From Gammaproteobacteria bacterium (GTDB lineage: Bacteria > Pseudomonadota > Gammaproteobacteria > Ga0077536), in NCBI GenBank assembly GCA_030639105.1, contig DAOWDI010000145.1, positions 1-8,034 of the forward strand: 8,034 nucleotides of DNA, read 5' to 3'. The notes beneath the pieces were generated by a model, which saw only the letters and a list, made by a program, of their open reading frames with translations, did no database searches and had not been told where the DNA came from. Each line of letters begins with the position of its first letter. The stretch's first letter is position 1. A program made the translations under genes and the position numbers. Shown here in pieces: positions 1 through 6,636 of this stretch.

Positions 1-335
1 GGCCAACTAAGGGCGCGGCCACCCAACACATGTACATGGACGTGGAAAACCGTCTGGCCCGCCTCGACGCCGTTATTCACGACTAACCTGAACGCATCGC
101 CACAGCCCCGTTCGCGCGCAACGGCCGCGGCCGTACGGAGCAGGTGTCCTAAGATTTGCTCATCGTCCGTCGATGCATCTGATACTTTCGGCACAGGTTT
201 TTTAGGTACTACCAGGGCGTGTAGAGGCGCCTGTGGATTGATATCGTTAAAGGCGATACAGGTATCGTCCTCATAAATGATATCTGCCGGGATCTCACGT
301 TCGATTATCTTTGTAAATAGGGTCTTTTCGCTCAT
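1..335 (-). CDS. HIT-family (histidine triad) nucleotide hydrolase, 3' end cut by the window edge
   Basis: The reading frame begins at ATG 335 (protein start MSEKTLFTKIIEREIPADII) and stays open to base 1, giving 111 visible residues. The motif HVHVHV at residues 98-103, followed by LGGRALSW, is the histidine triad of the HINT branch. The middle His (H100) would be the nucleophile that takes up the nucleotide during hydrolysis of phosphoramidates such as adenosine monophosphoramidate; this is family knowledge. The segment around residues 21-45 (YEDD, FNDINPQAP, HALVVPK) is also typical. Family members have about 110-120 residues, so only the last few are missing. An AGGCGG ribosome-binding site lies about 7 bases before the ATG and supports the start. 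The gene is cytoplasmic and lies 51 bases after the Nudix gene on the same strand, so the two are probably co-transcribed. Both act on nucleotide derivatives, but a joint pathway is only inferred. Confidence 0.93.
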   Translation of the reverse strand, partial: MSEKTLFTKIIEREIPADIIYEDDTCIAFNDINPQAPLHALVVPKKPVPKVSDASTDDEQILGHLLRTAAAVARERGCGDAFRLVVNNGVEAGQTVFHVHVHVLGGRALSW

Positions 336-386
336 CAGAATTCCGCCTGTTTAGATTGCCGTGCCACCATCACGCCCGCCAATCCC

Positions 387-968
387 TTACGGGATAACCG
401 CGCGACGGCGTAGGGCGAATATCGCGCGGTTCCGGTCCCCTACGATGTCTCCCGAGCGTAACGGGAAGTCGCCTCGTTTCCGATCCTCGAAGTAAAATTT
501 TAACGTATGCAGGATCGTAGGGAATGCCAATTCACCCCACGGGATTTGATCCTCACGGTATAACCCACACTCAAGGCTTTCCGCGCCCGGGGAAAAATCC
601 AAATCGGTCAATTTTGCACGAAACATCATGTAGACCTGGCTGGTGTGTGGGATGTTGAAGACGGTATAGAGATCAACGACCTCAACACGTGCATTGGCCT
701 CCTCCAGGGTCTCGCGCACCGCCGCTTCAATCGTGGTCTCCGCCTTTTCCATAAACCCAGCCGGGAGGGTCCAGTAACCGTGACGCGGCTCGATAGCACG
801 TTTGCACAGCAGTACCGTGTCGTTCCATTGCGGGATACAACCCGCCACGATCTTGGGGTTGGCATAAAAAACCGTTTTGCACGCGGAACAAACGTGCCGC
901 GGCCGATTATCACCCGGCGGCACGGTCCAGCAAAGTTCGGCGGAACCGCAATGGCTGCAAAAATTCAC
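387..968 (-). CDS. Nudix hydrolase with N-terminal zinc ribbon
   Basis: The protein has 193 residues if started at GTG 968. Residues 4-30 form a zinc ribbon: CSHC (C4, C7) and CSAC (C27, C30). The Nudix box runs from about residue 71 to 93: G71, E77, R85-E86 and E89-E90 are in place, but the usual Gly near its end is Asn (N92, in 'EEANA'). The flanking blocks 'YANPKIVAGCIP', 'YWTLPAGFMEKAETT' and 'ELAFPTILHTL' fit the proteobacterial zinc-ribbon Nudix group. Such enzymes hydrolyse nucleoside diphosphates linked to another moiety, using Mg at the box glutamates; the substrate here cannot be read from sequence. The frame is open upstream to ATG 1031 and ATG 1001. GTG 968 is preferred because relatives begin directly with 'xxFCSHCG' and because AGGAG precedes it at 984-980, spaced 11 bases, somewhat long. 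The gene lies 78 bases downstream of tesA on the same strand. Confidence 0.9.
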   Translation of the reverse strand: MNFCSHCGSAELCWTVPPGDNRPRHVCSACKTVFYANPKIVAGCIPQWNDTVLLCKRAIEPRHGYWTLPAGFMEKAETTIEAAVRETLEEANARVEVVDLYTVFNIPHTSQVYMMFRAKLTDLDFSPGAESLECGLYREDQIPWGELAFPTILHTLKFYFEDRKRGDFPLRSGDIVGDRNRAIFALRRRAVIP

Positions 969-1046
969 GCTAAACGATACTCCTCGCGCCTCAAACTGCA
1001 TGAAAATCGCCGCGGACGCACAACCGAACAATTTTGAGACGGGCTC

Positions 1047-1688
1047 CTAGTACAATTCATCTTCCAAGTATACCCAAACATTTTCCAGCATTTTTGGTTG
1101 GGCGCTAGCATTGGGATGCAGCCCGTCACTTTGCATGAGCGACCCGTTCAGTACGACGTCATGCAGAAAAAACGGCACCAACCGGATGTTGTCGAGATCG
1201 CCCAGACGACCATACAAATGCGCAAATTGGCCGGTGTATGCCGGCCCATAATTTGGCGGCACACGCATCTCCAGGAGCAGCGTTGTTGCGCCCGCGGCGG
1301 CGATCAATTGAAATATCTTGAGAAAATTTCGCTCCGCTTCCGCGATTGGGATCCCCCGCAATCCGTCGTTCGCACCCAACTCGACCACAACTACCGCGGG
1401 GCGATAGCGCTTCAATAGGTGCGGCAGGCGTGCCAGGCCGCCGCTCGTCGTTTCACCACTGATACTCGCATTTTCGACGCGGTAGGAATAACCATTTTCC
1501 GCCAGCCGCACCTGCAGCAGCGCGGTCCAGGATTGTTCAATGCCAATCCCATAGCCGGCGCTCAAGCTGTCGCCGAGCACAAGGATGGCTTCGTCGGATG
1601 GTGCGGTCGATTCGGCGAGCCGTGGGATCAGACATAATAGCCCGATGGAAATCCACACTCGTAGCGAAGCAATTGTCGTAGACAACAT
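1047..1688 (-). CDS. tesA: Periplasmic GDSL esterase / acyl-CoA thioesterase I / lysophospholipase L1
   Basis: This is a 213-residue SGNH hydrolase. Residues 1-27 look like a signal peptide: a short polar start with Arg10, then a hydrophobic stretch 'VWISIGLLCLI' and 'RLAES' before the likely cleavage site, so the mature enzyme should be periplasmic. The four SGNH blocks are present: GDSL with nucleophile Ser41, SGET with Gly78, GAND with Asn107, and DGLHP with Asp188 and His191. 'VELGANDGLRG' and 'LLLEMRVPPNYGPAY' are typical of the TesA group. The family hydrolyses acyl-CoA, aryl esters and lysophospholipids. ATG 1688 is chosen because the signal peptide needs it; no clear Shine-Dalgarno precedes it. 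An alternative GTG at 1655 would shorten the n-region. The first 44 bases overlap the start of the divergent ABC ATPase gene. The tesA / ybbA-ybbP neighbourhood matches the known proteobacterial arrangement, and the ABC pair is annotated in orthologous groups as linked to lysophospholipase L1. Confidence 0.95.
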   Translation of the reverse strand: MLSTTIASLRVWISIGLLCLIPRLAESTAPSDEAILVLGDSLSAGYGIGIEQSWTALLQVRLAENGYSYRVENASISGETTSGGLARLPHLLKRYRPAVVVVELGANDGLRGIPIAEAERNFLKIFQLIAAAGATTLLLEMRVPPNYGPAYTGQFAHLYGRLGDLDNIRLVPFFLHDVVLNGSLMQSDGLHPNASAQPKMLENVWVYLEDELY

Positions 1689-2331
1689 ATCGAAGATCTA
1701 TACCACGCCCAATGGGCCTCTAAAGGTCTTAGATGATATCAATTTTCGCGCCGAACAGTCCGAGTCTATCGCCATCGTGGGCGTATCGGGCTCCGGCAAG
1801 TCCACGCTGCTCTCGCTCTTAGCGGGTCTCGATCTTCCGACTAGCGGTACAATCAGCATACATGGGGAAAGCCTCACCGCCGCCAGTGAGGACAAACGCG
1901 CTTGGTTACGGAATCGATATATCGGATTTGTTTTCCAACAATTTCATTTATTACCCAATTTGACCGCATTGGAAAATGTCGCGCTCCCGCTCGAGCTTAG
2001 AGCAGATGCACAAGCCGGCGCTCACGCCCGGACCGTATTGGCCCAAGTGGGCCTCGGCAGCCGCTTGCAACACTATCCGCGACAGCTATCGGGCGGCGAG
2101 CAACAAAGGGTCGCACTCGCTCGTGCCTACTGCCCACACCCGCGGATCCTCTTTGCCGATGAACCCACCGGGAATTTGGACGCCAAAACCGCCACGAAAG
2201 TTGCGGAACTGCTGTTCGAACTAAACGACGAATACGCCACGACGCTGGTGCTGGTTACTCACGATGAAGGCCTGGCCGCACGCTGCCACCGTCGCGTACA
2301 ACTCTTAGACGGACGGCTCTGGACGGACTAA
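1645..2331 (+). CDS. ybbA: ABC transporter ATP-binding protein (YbbA-like, LolD/MacB class)
   Basis: The protein has 228 residues from ATG 1645 and carries all ABC ATPase motifs. Walker A is GVSGSGKST at residues 46-54, the Q-loop Gln98 is in FVFQQF, the signature LSGGEQQ is at 148-154, Walker B is ILFADEP with Asp172 and catalytic Glu173, and the switch His206 is in VTHD. It would hydrolyse ATP on the cytoplasmic face and drive the FtsX-type permease encoded 10 bases downstream. The class usually acts mechanically on lipids or lipoproteins rather than as a classic importer. The frame is open back to ATG 1585, but that would add 20 residues antiparallel to the tesA start, and relatives begin near residue 5-10 of the short form. 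No further ATG, GTG or TTG start follows before the first conserved strand, so 1645 is nearly forced. There is no recognisable Shine-Dalgarno. Residues 122-128 are encoded by a 22-bp sequence repeated exactly in yjbQ. Confidence 0.93.
   Translation: MEIHTRSEAIVVDNISKIYTTPNGPLKVLDDINFRAEQSESIAIVGVSGSGKSTLLSLLAGLDLPTSGTISIHGESLTAASEDKRAWLRNRYIGFVFQQFHLLPNLTALENVALPLELRADAQAGAHARTVLAQVGLGSRLQHYPRQLSGGEQQRVALARAYCPHPRILFADEPTGNLDAKTATKVAELLFELNDEYATTLVLVTHDEGLAARCHRRVQLLDGRLWTD
2007..2028 (+). repeat. 22-bp exact direct repeat, copy 1 (inside the ABC ATPase gene)
   Basis: The 22 bases beginning TGCACAAGCCGG and ending GCTCACGCC are identical to 6522-6543. Here they are read in the sense direction as codons for Ala-Gln-Ala-Gly-Ala-His-Ala (residues 122-128), a poorly conserved loop between the Q-loop and the signature motif. 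The flanking bases differ on both sides. Confidence 0.8.
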
Positions 2332-2341
2332 CGACGGATCA

Positions 2342-4840
2342 ATGTTTAGCCGTCTCGCTATATTCCTATTGCCGCCGCTACGCGCTTTTCGACGCGATAT
2401 CGGGGACCGCCATTTCATCGTGATCGGTACCGCTATCGTGATCGCCGTCGCCAGCGTCACGGCGGTCGACCTATTTACCGATCGTATCCGCAATGCCCTC
2501 GCGCGCCAATCAGGCGCCCTACTCGCCGCGGATCTCGCCATCATTTCCAACTATCCCCTGCCCGCGGGTTACCGCGAATACGCCACATCGCTTGAACTAA
2601 AATCAACACAAATACTATCGATGCGCAGTGTCGTGGCCGTCGGCGAAAACCTTCAATTGACGGAGCTGAAAGCGGTCGCCGTGGGATATCCGCTGCGTGG
2701 TGAAATCCTTTTGGCACCGCAACCGTTCGCCGAACCCCAGGTAAGCAAAGAGATACCGATGCCCGGGACCGTGTGGGTGGAGGCTCGATTACTACCCCTC
2801 ATCGGCGTCACGGTGGGTGCACGCATCCGTATCGGGGCAGCGGATTTTGAGATTTCGAAGATACTCGTCCTCGAACCGGATCGAGGTGGTGATCTGTTTA
2901 ATATCGCACCGCGCGTCATGCTAAACCGAGCAGACATTAGAAGCACCGGATTGATCGCACCAGGCAGCCGCGTGCGCTACAGCCTGCTCGTCGCTGGAGA
3001 GCAAAGGGCCGTTGAGCGCTTTTCCGCCGGCCTCGAACTTAGGCCGGGTGATCGGATACTCTCACCCGCAGCCGCACGCCCCGAAATTCGAACTGCATTG
3101 CGCCGCGCCGAGCAATATCTCGGTCTCGCGGCTTTTACCACGATCATCCTCGCCGGCGTTGCCATTGTGCTCGCGGCCGGAAGCTTCAGCTCACGACACA
3201 AGGATACTGTCGCCTTGCTGCGTACGCTCGGTGCAACCCGGCACTATGTGCTCGCCTATTTCATGATCGAGATCCTACTTCTCGGGATCCTAATGACGTT
3301 GATAGGCGCAGCACTGGGGGTCGGCTGTCAGGAAGTCATCGCACACTCGATGTCCGGCTGGACGCAAGCGGAATTACCACCCCCCTCGGCGGTGGCGGCA
3401 TTGCGCGCCGCATTAACCACACTTATCGCTTTAACTGGTTTTGCGCTCCCCCCGTTGATGAATCTACGCAATATCCCACCGTTGCGGGTCCTGCGCAGTG
3501 ACGCCGACGCCAAACCCACCAGCAAGTCCGCAATCGTTATCTACGCCGTCGCAGCCAGTGCATTCATGGCCCCTTGGCGTGCCGGGAATTGGGCGATCAC
3601 GCTATGGTCGCTTCTAGGGCTCGCTATCTGCCTGGCGGCGCTCGTCCTCGCCACAGCCGCGGCGACCGGATTTATCACACGGCTGCGGGGACGCAGATCC
3701 CTTGTTTGGCGGTTCGGCGTCGCCAACATCGTCCGCCGCGGCGTTCTCACGGTCGTGCAAATTACCGCACTAGGCCTCGGCCTGATGGCACTACTTGTCC
3801 TGAGCATCGTTAGAAACGATCTCCTGGATAGTTGGGTCGCGAGTCTCCCACCGGATGCGCCGAATCAGTTTTTGATCAATATCCAACGCCGTGATGTCGC
3901 CAGTCTCAAGCAGTTTTTCGAGCGGCGGGGGGTAACGCCACCTACGTTCTTTCCAATGGTGCGCGGGCGTTTGACGGCGATCAACGACGATCCCATTACG
4001 CCGGAAGCTTACATCGATCCCGATGCACGGCGCCTGGCGGAACGCGAATTCAACCTATCGTGGTCGAACGAACTCAAATCTCACAACAAGATTGTTGCCG
4101 GCCGCTGGTGGGATCAACCCAGTGAAGCGGATCAATTCTCTATCGAAGAAGGCATCGCCGATACACTCGGGATGTCCCTCGGGGATTCGCTGACGTTTCG
4201 AGTCGCCGACCGCGAAGTCCGTGGCATCATTACCAACCTGCGTGCCGTGCAATGGGACTCCATGCAGGTGAACTTTTTTGTCGAATCCCCTACTGCTCTG
4301 CTCGTCGATTTTCCAGCAACGTTCATCACGAGTTTTCAGCTGGATACCGCAAACTATCCCTTGCTCACGGAGTTGGTGAGAACCTATCCGAACATCACCG
4401 TCATAGACATCGCAGCACTCATCGACCACGTGCGCACGATCATGGATCACTCCGCTTCGGCAATCGAGTTTGTATTCCTATTTACTTTCGTGGCTGGCAT
4501 GCTTGTGCTGGTTGGTGCGGTGCAGGCAACACAGGATGAACGCGTATTCGAAAGCGCCCTGCTGAAGACGCTTGGCGCCAGCCGGATGCTGACGATGCGG
4601 ATAATGAGCGCGGAATTCTTGACTATCGGCTTCATAGCGGGCGCCGTCGCCGGAAGCGTCGCGCTCCTGGCCGGGTGGCTGATCGCAACGAGAGTTCTTG
4701 AGATTGAATACGCACCGGATCCATCGATCATACTCATCGGTCTCGCCGGGGGCATCACGAGCGTTTCCCTCATCGGATCGATTGCCGTCTACAGTGCGCT
4801 ACGACGCCCCGCGGCGATTGTTCTCAGCTATCGAAATTAG
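2342..4840 (+). CDS. ybbP: ABC transporter permease with two FtsX domains (YbbP-like)
   Basis: This is an 832-residue inner-membrane protein. The hydrophobic profile, read by eye, shows one segment at about 25-45, three at about 261-281, 303-326 and 354-372, further segments at about 397-411, 418-444 and 466-490, and three at the C-terminus (about 708-728, 757-783 and 795-818). Large soluble stretches at about 46-260 and 491-705 would be periplasmic. The sequence ALLRTLGATR (291-300) recurs as ALLKTLGASR (739-748). These are the paired FtsX-type cytoplasmic coupling segments that contact the ATPase, so the protein carries two permease halves. This domain order and length match the permease grouped with the TesA-linked ABC system (COG3127 type). 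It starts at ATG 2342, 10 bases after the ATPase stop, with only a weak GGAT upstream, so translation is probably coupled. The transported or extracted substrate is unknown; an envelope lipid role is inferred from tesA next door. Confidence 0.93.
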   Translation: MFSRLAIFLLPPLRAFRRDIGDRHFIVIGTAIVIAVASVTAVDLFTDRIRNALARQSGALLAADLAIISNYPLPAGYREYATSLELKSTQILSMRSVVAVGENLQLTELKAVAVGYPLRGEILLAPQPFAEPQVSKEIPMPGTVWVEARLLPLIGVTVGARIRIGAADFEISKILVLEPDRGGDLFNIAPRVMLNRADIRSTGLIAPGSRVRYSLLVAGEQRAVERFSAGLELRPGDRILSPAAARPEIRTALRRAEQYLGLAAFTTIILAGVAIVLAAGSFSSRHKDTVALLRTLGATRHYVLAYFMIEILLLGILMTLIGAALGVGCQEVIAHSMSGWTQAELPPPSAVAALRAALTTLIALTGFALPPLMNLRNIPPLRVLRSDADAKPTSKSAIVIYAVAASAFMAPWRAGNWAITLWSLLGLAICLAALVLATAAATGFITRLRGRRSLVWRFGVANIVRRGVLTVVQITALGLGLMALLVLSIVRNDLLDSWVASLPPDAPNQFLINIQRRDVASLKQFFERRGVTPPTFFPMVRGRLTAINDDPITPEAYIDPDARRLAEREFNLSWSNELKSHNKIVAGRWWDQPSEADQFSIEEGIADTLGMSLGDSLTFRVADREVRGIITNLRAVQWDSMQVNFFVESPTALLVDFPATFITSFQLDTANYPLLTELVRTYPNITVIDIAALIDHVRTIMDHSASAIEFVFLFTFVAGMLVLVGAVQATQDERVFESALLKTLGASRMLTMRIMSAEFLTIGFIAGAVAGSVALLAGWLIATRVLEIEYAPDPSIILIGLAGGITSVSLIGSIAVYSALRRPAAIVLSYRN

Positions 4841-4973
4841 CCAAAATACGGTCATTCCCAATCGTTCATCGTCTTCGCTTTACCACACCGGTGCTATTGG
4901 CCAAACCAAACCACGGCCTCGCCCCTCGAACTGCGCTAAAATCGCAGCCGGTGCGCAGGTAAATGATCTTTAG
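4841..4973. other. Spacer between the permease gene and hemH
   Basis: This 133-base stretch has no supported gene. A TAAAAT at 4937-4942 could be a -10 box, but nothing acceptable as a -35 lies 16-18 bases upstream. CTGCGC (4931-4936) can pair in part with CGCAG at 4943-4947 (loop about 7) or fully with GCGCAG at 4953-4958, and the second site reaches the AGGT that may serve as the hemH ribosome-binding site. No intrinsic terminator with a T tract is visible after the permease stop, so read-through into hemH is possible. Confidence 0.4.
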
Positions 4974-6107
4974 ATGGGTTCTTGTTCGATGAGCGGCTAC
5001 ATAGGCGACACCGATTTCGAGCACGGCATGCTTGCGAAAATCGGTATATTGATCTGCAATCTAGGTACGCCGGACGCTCCGACACCGAAAGCAGTGCGGC
5101 GCTACCTTGCTGAATTCCTAGCCGATCCGCGTGTGGTCGAACTGCCTCGTTTGCTATGGCTCCCGATCCTGCACGGCATCATCCTGCCTACTCGTCCACG
5201 CCGTTCGGCGGCAGCTTACGCGAGGATTTGGGGGGGCGACGGTTCTCCGTTACTGAGCATTACCAAGCGTCAGGGGACGGCGATCGCGACTGCGATGGAG
5301 GAGTGGTTGCCAGGTCGAACCGAGGTTGTCGTCGGTATGCGCTACGGTTCGCCCTCGATCGCCGAGGGCTTGCGTCAATTAAAGAAATCCAACATTCACA
5401 AGATACTGGTTTTGCCGCTCTACCCTCAATACGCCGCGGCCACGACCGCCTCGGCTATGGACGCCGTCAACGCGGAATTGAACTGCTGGCGCTGGGTGCC
5501 GTCGCTACGCTTCATCGGCGATTATCATACCGATGCCAACTATATCGAAGCCTTGGCGACCTCGGTTTCAACATTTTGGGCCACGAACGACCGTGCGGAC
5601 TACTTATTGATGTCATTTCACGGCACGCCCAGAGAGTCTTTTCTGGCCGGCGATCCTTATCACTGTCACTGCCACGGGACCGCCCGACTGCTAGCCGAGC
5701 GCCTGGAACTCGAAGATGACCGTTGGGGTCTCGCCTTCCAATCTCGTGTTGGTCCGAAGGATTGGTTGCAACCCTATACTGAATCGAGGTTGAAGCAGCT
5801 CGCCGGCAGTGGCGTGAAGACCGTCGACGTCCTTTGTCCCGGATTCGCCGCCGACTGCCTGGAAACGCTCGAAGAAATTGCGATCCGTTACGCTGACGCA
5901 TTTAGTACGGCCGGCGGTGACAAATTGCGTTATATCCCGGCGCTCAATGATGCAGAGAAACACATCGATGCATTGGTCCGCCTGATTCAACGTAATCTCG
6001 CCGGGTGGGACGAGTCAGATCCTACGTGGAATGCCGGAGTCAACAAGAAAAACCGACAGGCCGTAGCGAAGCGGGCGACAGCGATGAAAGAACTGAGCGC
6101 CGGTTAG
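4974..6107 (+). CDS. hemH: Ferrochelatase
   Basis: This is a 377-residue enzyme that inserts ferrous iron into protoporphyrin IX, the last step of protoheme synthesis. It is usually soluble or loosely attached to the inner membrane. Recognisable blocks, in order, are 'ILICNLGTPDAP' (25-36), 'YARIWGGDGSPLL' (82-94), 'GMRYGSPSI' (121-129), 'LPLYPQYAAATTAS' (147-160), 'LLMSFHGTP' (211-219), 'GDPYHCHCHGTARLLAERL' (226-244) and 'CPGFAADCLETLEE' (288-301). His216 and Glu297 are the expected metal-insertion residues. Residues 345-377 form a polar, Lys/Arg-rich tail beyond the folded core. ATG 4974 is taken as start, with AGGT 11 bases upstream; in-frame ATGs at 4989 and 5028 are possible, and the first conserved strand begins just after the latter, so the N-terminus is uncertain by up to 18 residues. 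No other heme genes are adjacent. Confidence 0.95.
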   Translation: MGSCSMSGYIGDTDFEHGMLAKIGILICNLGTPDAPTPKAVRRYLAEFLADPRVVELPRLLWLPILHGIILPTRPRRSAAAYARIWGGDGSPLLSITKRQGTAIATAMEEWLPGRTEVVVGMRYGSPSIAEGLRQLKKSNIHKILVLPLYPQYAAATTASAMDAVNAELNCWRWVPSLRFIGDYHTDANYIEALATSVSTFWATNDRADYLLMSFHGTPRESFLAGDPYHCHCHGTARLLAERLELEDDRWGLAFQSRVGPKDWLQPYTESRLKQLAGSGVKTVDVLCPGFAADCLETLEEIAIRYADAFSTAGGDKLRYIPALNDAEKHIDALVRLIQRNLAGWDESDPTWNAGVNKKNRQAVAKRATAMKELSAG

Positions 6108-6213
6108 GCGATCCTCTCGAAATCACTAACGGCCGGGCGGCAAATCAGCCCCTAACATGCCGGGAAGCTCTGACTCTGTCCTCTGCCCGGGCGCGAATAC
6201 TTTCACCGTGCTA
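6108..6213. other. Convergent spacer between hemH and yjbQ
   Basis: The stops of two converging genes are separated by 106 bases. The segment is rich in GCCGGG/CCCGGGC words. GGGC and GCCC around 6135-6153 could form a short stem, and CCGGG/CCCGG pairs exist at longer range, but no stem is followed by a T tract on either strand. No intrinsic terminator is claimed and no small gene is seen. Confidence 0.4.
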
Positions 6214-6633
6214 TCAATCGCCACCATAGACCGTGACCAGCACGCATCGGTCATGCGGTGACGTCCGATGCTCCCACAAATAGATACCCTGCCATGTGCC
6301 GAGTTGGCAGCAGCCACCCTGAACCGGAACTGTTATAGACGTTTGCGTGATCACGGACCGTATATGCGCCACCATGTCGTCCGGACCTTCCTGCGTGTGC
6401 ACAAAGCGGCGATCAGCGTCCGGCGCGAGATCGCGCATAAAGGTTTCCAGATCCCGACGGACGTTTGGATCGGCATTTTCACACACAATGAGCGACGCAC
6501 TGGTATGCTGGACGAAAATGTTGCACAAGCCGGCGCTCACGCCAGAGGTTGACACCAGCGCTTCAACCTTACGTGAAATCTCATAAGTCCCACGTCCCTC
6601 GGTACGGACACTCATGCGCTGTTGATATACCAA
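6214..6633 (-). CDS. yjbQ: YjbQ-family protein (UPF0047; annotated as secondary thiamine-phosphate synthase)
   Basis: This is a 139-residue single-domain protein, the normal length for the family. Conserved blocks are 'GLCNIFVQHTSASLIVCENADPNVRRD' from about residue 35, 'EGPDDMVAHIR' (about 82-92) and 'GTWQGIYLWEHR' (about 112-123). The conserved His of QHTSAS and those of the later blocks are all present. The E. coli member has a weak side activity that complements thiamine-phosphate synthase loss; its real substrate is unknown. The start is taken at TTG 6633 because the sequence L-VYQQR aligns with the family's MWYQR opening; ATG 6615 would remove six residues. The TTG lies 3 bases after the stop of the upstream nitroreductase frame, so translation may depend on coupling. 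The gene ends TGA directly followed by TAG. Residues 31-37 are encoded by the 22-bp sequence also found in the ABC ATPase gene, on the opposite coding strand. Confidence 0.9.
   Translation of the reverse strand: MVYQQRMSVRTEGRGTYEISRKVEALVSTSGVSAGLCNIFVQHTSASLIVCENADPNVRRDLETFMRDLAPDADRRFVHTQEGPDDMVAHIRSVITQTSITVPVQGGCCQLGTWQGIYLWEHRTSPHDRCVLVTVYGGD
6522..6543 (+). repeat. 22-bp exact direct repeat, copy 2 (inside yjbQ, antisense to it)
   Basis: This copy is identical to 2007-2028. On the minus strand it encodes Gly-Val-Ser-Ala-Gly-Leu-Cys (residues 31-37) of yjbQ, a segment that fits the family consensus, so this copy looks native to its gene. The two copies are used on opposite coding strands. 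Confidence 0.8.
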
Positions 6634-6636
6634 CGC

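Noticed and set aside
969..1031. Longer Nudix start at ATG 1031 or ATG 1001
   Set aside because: The extra residues before the zinc ribbon have no counterpart in relatives as I recall them, neither ATG has a convincing ribosome-binding site, and AGGAG lies upstream of GTG 968.
1585..1644. Longer ABC ATPase start at ATG 1585
   Set aside because: It adds 20 low-complexity residues with no family counterpart and lengthens the overlap with tesA; no ribosome-binding site precedes it.
4963..4992. Nine-codon upstream frame (ATG 4963 to TGA 4992) overlapping hemH start codons
   Set aside because: Its AGGT is only 2 bases from the ATG, too close to act as a ribosome-binding site, and the peptide shows no attenuator-like feature. 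It is most likely chance.
6108..6213. Bidirectional intrinsic terminator between hemH and yjbQ
   Set aside because: GC-rich words can pair only in short stems and no T tract follows on either strand.
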